From contig CAYXRK010000101.1 of the NCBI GenBank assembly GCA_964467615.1, positions 1 to 17,030 of the forward strand: a stretch of 17,030 nucleotides of DNA, read 5' to 3'. Below the pieces are notes generated by a model. That model saw only the letters and a list, made by a program, of their open reading frames with translations. It did no database searches and was not told the origin of the DNA. Below are positions 13,617-17,030 of this stretch, one piece after another. Position numbers and translations under genes: made by a program. The stretch comes from CAYXRK01 sp964467615. GTDB lineage: Bacteria; Hydrogenedentota; Hydrogenedentia; Hydrogenedentales; GCA-2746185. How positions within the stretch are numbered: position 1 is the stretch's first letter; each line of letters begins with the position of its first letter.

Positions 13617-15224
13617 ATGTCGAAAGAATCTAAGAGCCGGACCGCGCCCACGCCGGGCAACGTGGGCGGGCCCTACGCCTGGTACGTCCTAGTGGTCCTC
13701 GTCGCGGTCTACGTCTTCAACTTCATCGACCGTCAGATACTCTCGATTCTCGCGGAAGAAATTAAGGCCGATATCGGCATCAGTGATGGCGAGATGGGGT
13801 TTCTCTACGGTACCGCGTTTGCCGTTTTCTATGCGGTCTTCGGCCTACCCCTCGCGCGCTTGGCGGACCTCTGGACGCGCCGCACGCTCATTTCCCTTGG
13901 CCTCTTCTTTTGGAGCGCGATGACTGCCCTCTCCGGCACCGCGCGCAGCTTCATCACGCTCGGGGCCTACCGAATCGGCGTCGGCGTCGGAGAATCCAGC
14001 GCAAGCCCTGCCGCCTTCTCGATGCTCGGCGACTACTTCCCCCCGAAGTTTCGCGCGTCCGCGATGGCCATCTATTCGAGCGGCGTGTACATCGGCTCCG
14101 GAATCGGTCTATTTCTTGGCGGATGGGTGGTCGACGGCTGGGCCTCGATGTACCCCGATGGATCCGCCCCGATGAACCTCAAGGGCTGGCACGTCGCTTT
14201 TTTTGTCGTCGGCATCCCCGGCCTCATCATGGCGTTGTGGGTGCGGACCCTGCGCGAACCCATGCGCGGACAGAGCGAAGGGATGATCGCGAAGGAACAT
14301 CCCGCGCCCTTTCGGGAATTCGGGAAGGAACTGGCCTCCGTCATCCCGCCGTTTACGTTTTGGAGCTTGATCCGGCTCGGCGCGGGCGCAAGAGGAGTTG
14401 TTACCAATCTCGCCATGGGCGCGGCCATCGCCGGTCTGGCGGCGTTGCTCATCGCGCTGGTCGGCCAGCCGACACAATGGATATCGATGGCCATCGGCGT
14501 CTTTGCCGTCGCATCGTGGATTCAGGGGCTCGCCCTGCGCGATCGCCCCGCCTTCACGATGATCTATCGTTCTCCCGCCATGGTGTTCGGCATGGCCGGG
14601 TTCGCGTGGATCGGCTTCATCACCTACGGCCTGGGCTTTTGGTTCCCGCCCTTCATCATCCGTGCTCACGAGGTGAGCGCCGGCGAAGCGGGCCGGTTTT
14701 TGGGCCTCGCCGCCGCTATTGGCGGTTGGACGGGCGTCACCGGTGGCGGATTGATTTCCGATTGGCTCAAGATGCGGACGCCTCTCGCGCGCATCTACAT
14801 GGGATTTCTCACCATCGGCCTGACCCTCCCCGTCGCGCTCTTCGTTATGACGACCGGCAACGTCAACCTCGCCTACGCGGGCGGCTTTGCGTACAACTTG
14901 GTTTCGTCCATGTGGATCGGATCCGCCGTCGCGCTCTCCACGGAGTTGGTCCTGCCGCGCATGCGCGCCAGCGCCACCGCGTTCTACATCTTAATGGTCA
15001 CGTTCATCGGCCTTGCTCTGGGCCCATTCACCATGGGACAAATCAGCGATGCTTTCGTACGCGGTGGCGCTGACCCGGCCGACGCACTGCGAAACGGTTT
15101 GATGATCGGTCTATTGGCGCTCGTCCCGGCCGCGTTGTGTCTCCTGTTGTCAGCGCGTTCCCTTCAGAGGGAGGAAAACAGCCGCGTCGAGCGCGCTCGA
15201 GAAGCCGGCGAGCCAGCCCTGTAG
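13617..15224 (+). CDS. MFS transporter, spinster-like group
   Basis: A 535-residue inner-membrane carrier. The first helix and motif NFIDRQILSILAEEIK (about 35-50) followed by DGEMGFLYGTAFAVFYAVFG is the hallmark of spinster-like MFS proteins. The MFS loop GLPLARLADLWTRR (about 80-93) matches the RLADRxGRR signature, and GVGESSASPAAFSMLGDYFP (about 123-142) is the helix 4-5 motif. Family members usually have about 420-450 residues and 12 helices. Here the middle, residues about 260-306, appears to add two hydrophobic segments (AAIAGLAALLIALVG and ISMAIGVFAVASWIQGLAL), suggesting 14 helices. The substrate is unknown; relatives carry organic acids, sugars or lipids. The gene stands alone, with its own ribosome binding site. 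The nearby rhaB gives only a weak hint of sugar transport. Confidence 0.88.
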   Translation: MSKESKSRTAPTPGNVGGPYAWYVLVVLVAVYVFNFIDRQILSILAEEIKADIGISDGEMGFLYGTAFAVFYAVFGLPLARLADLWTRRTLISLGLFFWSAMTALSGTARSFITLGAYRIGVGVGESSASPAAFSMLGDYFPPKFRASAMAIYSSGVYIGSGIGLFLGGWVVDGWASMYPDGSAPMNLKGWHVAFFVVGIPGLIMALWVRTLREPMRGQSEGMIAKEHPAPFREFGKELASVIPPFTFWSLIRLGAGARGVVTNLAMGAAIAGLAALLIALVGQPTQWISMAIGVFAVASWIQGLALRDRPAFTMIYRSPAMVFGMAGFAWIGFITYGLGFWFPPFIIRAHEVSAGEAGRFLGLAAAIGGWTGVTGGGLISDWLKMRTPLARIYMGFLTIGLTLPVALFVMTTGNVNLAYAGGFAYNLVSSMWIGSAVALSTELVLPRMRASATAFYILMVTFIGLALGPFTMGQISDAFVRGGADPADALRNGLMIGLLALVPAALCLLLSARSLQREENSRVERAREAGEPAL

Positions 15225-15270
15225 CGAGAGTCTCCCGGATCCCATTGCGCGATCAGACGCAGGTTTCGTG

Positions 15271-15291
15271 GCATGGGCTTCCAGCCCATGC
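15271..15291. repeat. Short palindrome GCATGGGCT-TCC-AGCCCATGC (REP-like)
   Basis: Perfect 9-base arms with a 3-base loop lie in the 102-base gap between two convergent genes. As RNA it would form a stable hairpin in either direction and may help end transcription of both, although no T-run follows. Its form is that of dispersed palindromic elements found between genes in many bacteria; whether it is repeated in this genome cannot be seen here. Confidence 0.5.
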
Positions 15292-15326
15292 AGCTACCCC
15301 GGATTTCCCTACCCCGTCCCCGCGCG

Positions 15327-15995
15327 CTACTCTTTGATCGGGATGAGTCCGAAGGACTTCACAACTTCTTCGTACGTGGCGGCCCAGTTTTCGAATTGGC
15401 CGAAAGTGCCCGTAAGTCCGACGGTGTAAATGCTTTTGTTGCCGTAGGCTTGGATGTGCCAGCGGTGGATTTCGTCGTTGGCGGACTTGTCGACTTCCTT
15501 GTACCAGAAGGCTTTGCCGCCTTTGATCTCGAGGGGCTTGATGTCTTTGTAGGTCGGGTTCGGGCCGTCGGCCTTTTGTTTCATGTCGTCCATAACGGTC
15601 TTGTAGATGCTGTCGCTGGCCACGTCGGGCATGTAGGTCCAGTTGACGTAGACGGTGAGTGCGCCTTCGCTGCTTCCGCCGGATCCGCTGGATGTTGAGG
15701 AGGTTTCTTCGGATTCTTTTCCACCGCCGACGGAGACTCTGCCGACCTTGACCTTTACGCCAATGCCTTTTTTCTCTTTGGTTTCGCCGCTGCTGGAGGA
15801 TTCGCCGGATTTGGGCCCGCGAATCCATTGCGTGGTGGCTTCGGGCACGCCTTGGCGTTCGAAGTCGGTGGGGAGTTTGAGCGTGTAGCCGAACTTCTCG
15901 ACTTGGACTTCTTTCAGTTCGACGGCCGCTGCCGCGGCGAAGGCCACGAGCATTCCCGCGCCGGCGATGGTTGCACAGAGCACTAGCTTTTTCAT
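15327..15995 (-). CDS. Secreted protein with Ser/Gly-rich segment, function unknown
   Basis: A 222-residue exported protein. ATG 15995 is chosen because AGGAGG lies nine bases upstream and a clean signal peptide follows: MKKLVLCATIAGAGMLVAFA plus an Ala run, with cleavage expected near 24-25. Mature residues 25-60 (KFGYTLKLPTDFERQGV) look like the first strands of a PsbP/DcrB-like domain. A low-complexity stretch rich in Ser, Gly, Glu and Lys (about 61-115) follows, and the domain resumes with LTVYVNWTYMPD and IYTVGLTGTFGQFENW, ending EEVVKSFGLIPIKE. The placement of the flexible segment inside the domain is odd. There is no lipobox at the signal cleavage site. It is probably a periplasmic or surface protein; the fold is inferred only from pattern and no function can be assigned. 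Confidence 0.7.
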   Translation of the reverse strand: MKKLVLCATIAGAGMLVAFAAAAAVELKEVQVEKFGYTLKLPTDFERQGVPEATTQWIRGPKSGESSSSGETKEKKGIGVKVKVGRVSVGGGKESEETSSTSSGSGGSSEGALTVYVNWTYMPDVASDSIYKTVMDDMKQKADGPNPTYKDIKPLEIKGGKAFWYKEVDKSANDEIHRWHIQAYGNKSIYTVGLTGTFGQFENWAATYEEVVKSFGLIPIKE

Positions 15996-16004
15996 TGCGG
16001 TGTT

Positions 16005-16010
16005 CCTCCT
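16005..16010 (-). promoter_or_regulatory. Shine-Dalgarno site AGGAGG of the secreted protein gene
   Basis: A full AGGAGG on the minus strand, nine bases before ATG 15995. It rules out the longer open frame that starts at 16184. Confidence 0.75.
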
Positions 16011-16049
16011 CGCCGCGCGCGATCTATTCGCCATGCGACGCTTTCCCGG

Positions 16050-16078
16050 ATGATACGGAAATCCCACGAACCGGACAA
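16050..16078 (-). promoter_or_regulatory. Sigma70-like promoter of the secreted protein gene
   Basis: On the minus strand TTGTCC (16073-16078) and TATCAT (16050-16055) are separated by exactly 17 bases, matching four and five of six consensus positions. The predicted start near 16043 gives a leader of about 50 bases carrying the AGGAGG site. This is the best promoter match in the window. Confidence 0.5.
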
Positions 16079-16180
16079 GCCCCAAGAAACCAGTTGTATT
16101 CCTGCGGCAAGATACCACCCCGCACGCCCAAACATCGCTGAACGCATTGAATCTCGAATGTCGAACCTTGAACTCTGACT

Positions 16181-17002
16181 TCACGGCTCAACCCAGAGGA
16201 TCACGATCTCGTCTGAATTGAAACCAGGGGGTGCGATCACCTCGCTTACCAGAGCTCCCGAACTCAATCGCGCGAGGACCGTAATATCTCCGAACAGACG
16301 AGACGCAAACGGATGGATCCCATCTTTCGTGAATATCCCGTCCGCGTCGGTCTGCACGCTGAACCCTGGAATCGGAGGCACAAGTTCTTGAAACAGCACG
16401 CCTTGCTCGATCTCGTTCTTGCGATCGCCCCCCAATACCCACACTTCCGCAAGCACACCCCCTGCATCGTTGCCGACGAAGCCAACTAGTTTCACCGGTG
16501 TTCCGGCATCCAACTCGACCTGATATGTGAAGCCGGGAGAGGTTCGGACCAGTTCGTGCACCACCCGTGCTCCCTGCGGGTTGGAGGAGTCGGGAGGTAT
16601 GTATACCGACACGTCCTGCAGACCCGCTGGAAGCGGCTGCGTCTCGAAATGCCCCGCCGCGTCGATGTCGGCGCGACAACAACTCGTTGCAGAAAAATGG
16701 TCTCCATTTCGCGAGGTAATAAACACGCTTGGCCGCTGCGAATCCGGCACATCCAAGTCGGCTCCCCGCAGATACCCTTCGATTCGGGACGAATCCCGCG
16801 CTTGGGGAAAGTCGAAATTCAACTGAGTGGTCTGGCCGCTCGCGATGTCGGCATCGCCCGTCCCCTCGATCGGACCCTGTCCGGCCGGCTGCATCGTGAA
16901 TCGGACTTGGTATGAATCGAGCGATGGCAGCCCTTCAATGCGATAGCGGCCCTGCGTGTCCGTGGTTGCCCACGAGGACAGCGGTCTAATTCTAATTCGC
17001 TT
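16181..17002 (-). CDS. C-terminal part of a protein with carboxypeptidase-regulatory-like repeats, interrupted
   Basis: The frame ends at TGA 16181-16183 and is open upstream to 17002, where an in-frame stop (17003-17005) blocks it; the first ATG inside is 16894. Coding character extends above that ATG: residues TTDTQGRYRIEGLP (near 16935-16966) are a textbook carboxypeptidase-regulatory-like segment. Two further units of similar form follow, ADIDAAGHFETQPLP and QTDADGIFTKDGIHP, so this is a chain of beta-sandwich repeats of the kind found in large secreted or surface proteins. The N-terminal part is missing, and the frame fails at the edge of an AT-rich block at about 16985. The gene is therefore probably truncated by an insertion or rearrangement. 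Automatic annotation may list only 16181-16894. Confidence 0.65.
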   Translation of the reverse strand, partial: KRIRIRPLSSWATTDTQGRYRIEGLPSLDSYQVRFTMQPAGQGPIEGTGDADIASGQTTQLNFDFPQARDSSRIEGYLRGADLDVPDSQRPSVFITSRNGDHFSATSCCRADIDAAGHFETQPLPAGLQDVSVYIPPDSSNPQGARVVHELVRTSPGFTYQVELDAGTPVKLVGFVGNDAGGVLAEVWVLGGDRKNEIEQGVLFQELVPPIPGFSVQTDADGIFTKDGIHPFASRLFGDITVLARLSSGALVSEVIAPPGFNSDEIVILWVEP

Positions 17003-17030
17003 TCAAAATGAGATTAACCATGTTACACTA
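16985..17030. other. AT-rich block at the window edge, possible end of an inserted element
   Basis: These 46 bases have 13 G or C (28 percent), against clearly GC-rich sequence everywhere else. They start with a tandem TCTAATTCTAAT and break the repeat-protein frame. A transposon or other element end would explain this. No inverted partner or transposase lies within the window, so the identity is open. Confidence 0.35.

Noticed and set aside
13910..15073. Long second + strand frame within the MFS gene
   Set aside because: The translation is Arg/His-rich with no domain, typical of a shifted frame in a GC-rich gene; the MFS frame has clear family motifs.
15253..15828. Minus-strand Arg/Gln-rich frame overlapping the secreted protein gene
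   Set aside because: It is a shifted frame of the secreted protein gene with low-complexity composition and no start signal.

Overview
The window comes from a high-GC Gram-negative-type bacterium. It mixes surface-glycan genes with many non-ATG starts, small toxin-antitoxin genes, a signal-peptide protein with a Ser/Gly-rich segment and a carboxypeptidase-regulatory-like repeat protein. This would fit an environmental genome of the Planctomycetota or Hydrogenedentota kind, but the phylum is a guess because no rRNA or other phylogenetic marker is present. No rRNA, tRNA, CRISPR array or complete transposase gene was seen.

Left part (1-9849): after the C-terminal tail of an unknown gene comes a surface-polysaccharide cluster. 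On the + strand are two GT4 glycosyltransferases, a GT2 glycosyltransferase and a Wzx-type flippase, tightly packed, with GTGA and ATGA stop/start overlaps at the last two junctions. A lone FkbM-type methyltransferase faces the other way. A second + strand run then holds a SAM methyltransferase, a UDP-GlcNAc 2-epimerase (wecB), a GT4 glycosyltransferase with an intact EX7E motif, and a PIG-L deacetylase that starts at TTG inside the preceding gene. Together these could supply UDP-ManNAc, assemble a lipid-linked repeat unit, methylate and deacetylate it, and flip it across the inner membrane. An initiating phosphoglycosyl transferase, a polymerase and a chain-length regulator are not in the window.

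Middle (9880-13506): an intact ParD/ParE-type toxin-antitoxin pair is followed by a convergent rhamnulokinase gene (rhaB). Divergent from rhaB, across a 148-base region with a TTTGTGC/GCACAAA inverted repeat, is a divergent HisG-like protein standing alone outside any his operon. A DUF433-type antitoxin gene follows, and directly behind it is a 53-codon remnant of its expected DUF5615-type toxin. The remnant keeps the first few residues and the C-terminal third in frame but lacks the middle.

Right part (13617-17030): an MFS transporter of the spinster-like group with an apparent extra pair of membrane helices; a small palindrome; a short secreted protein with a Ser/Gly-rich segment, a strong ribosome binding site and a good sigma70-like promoter; and the C-terminal part of a protein with carboxypeptidase-regulatory-like repeats. 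Its reading frame stops abruptly at a 46-base AT-rich block at the window edge, which could be the end of an inserted element.

No wholly new system is evident. The points most worth a second look are the internally deleted toxin, the divergent HisG-like protein, the interrupted repeat protein and the methylation/deacetylation set of the glycan cluster. The largest stretch without a gene is 5783-6053 (271 bases).
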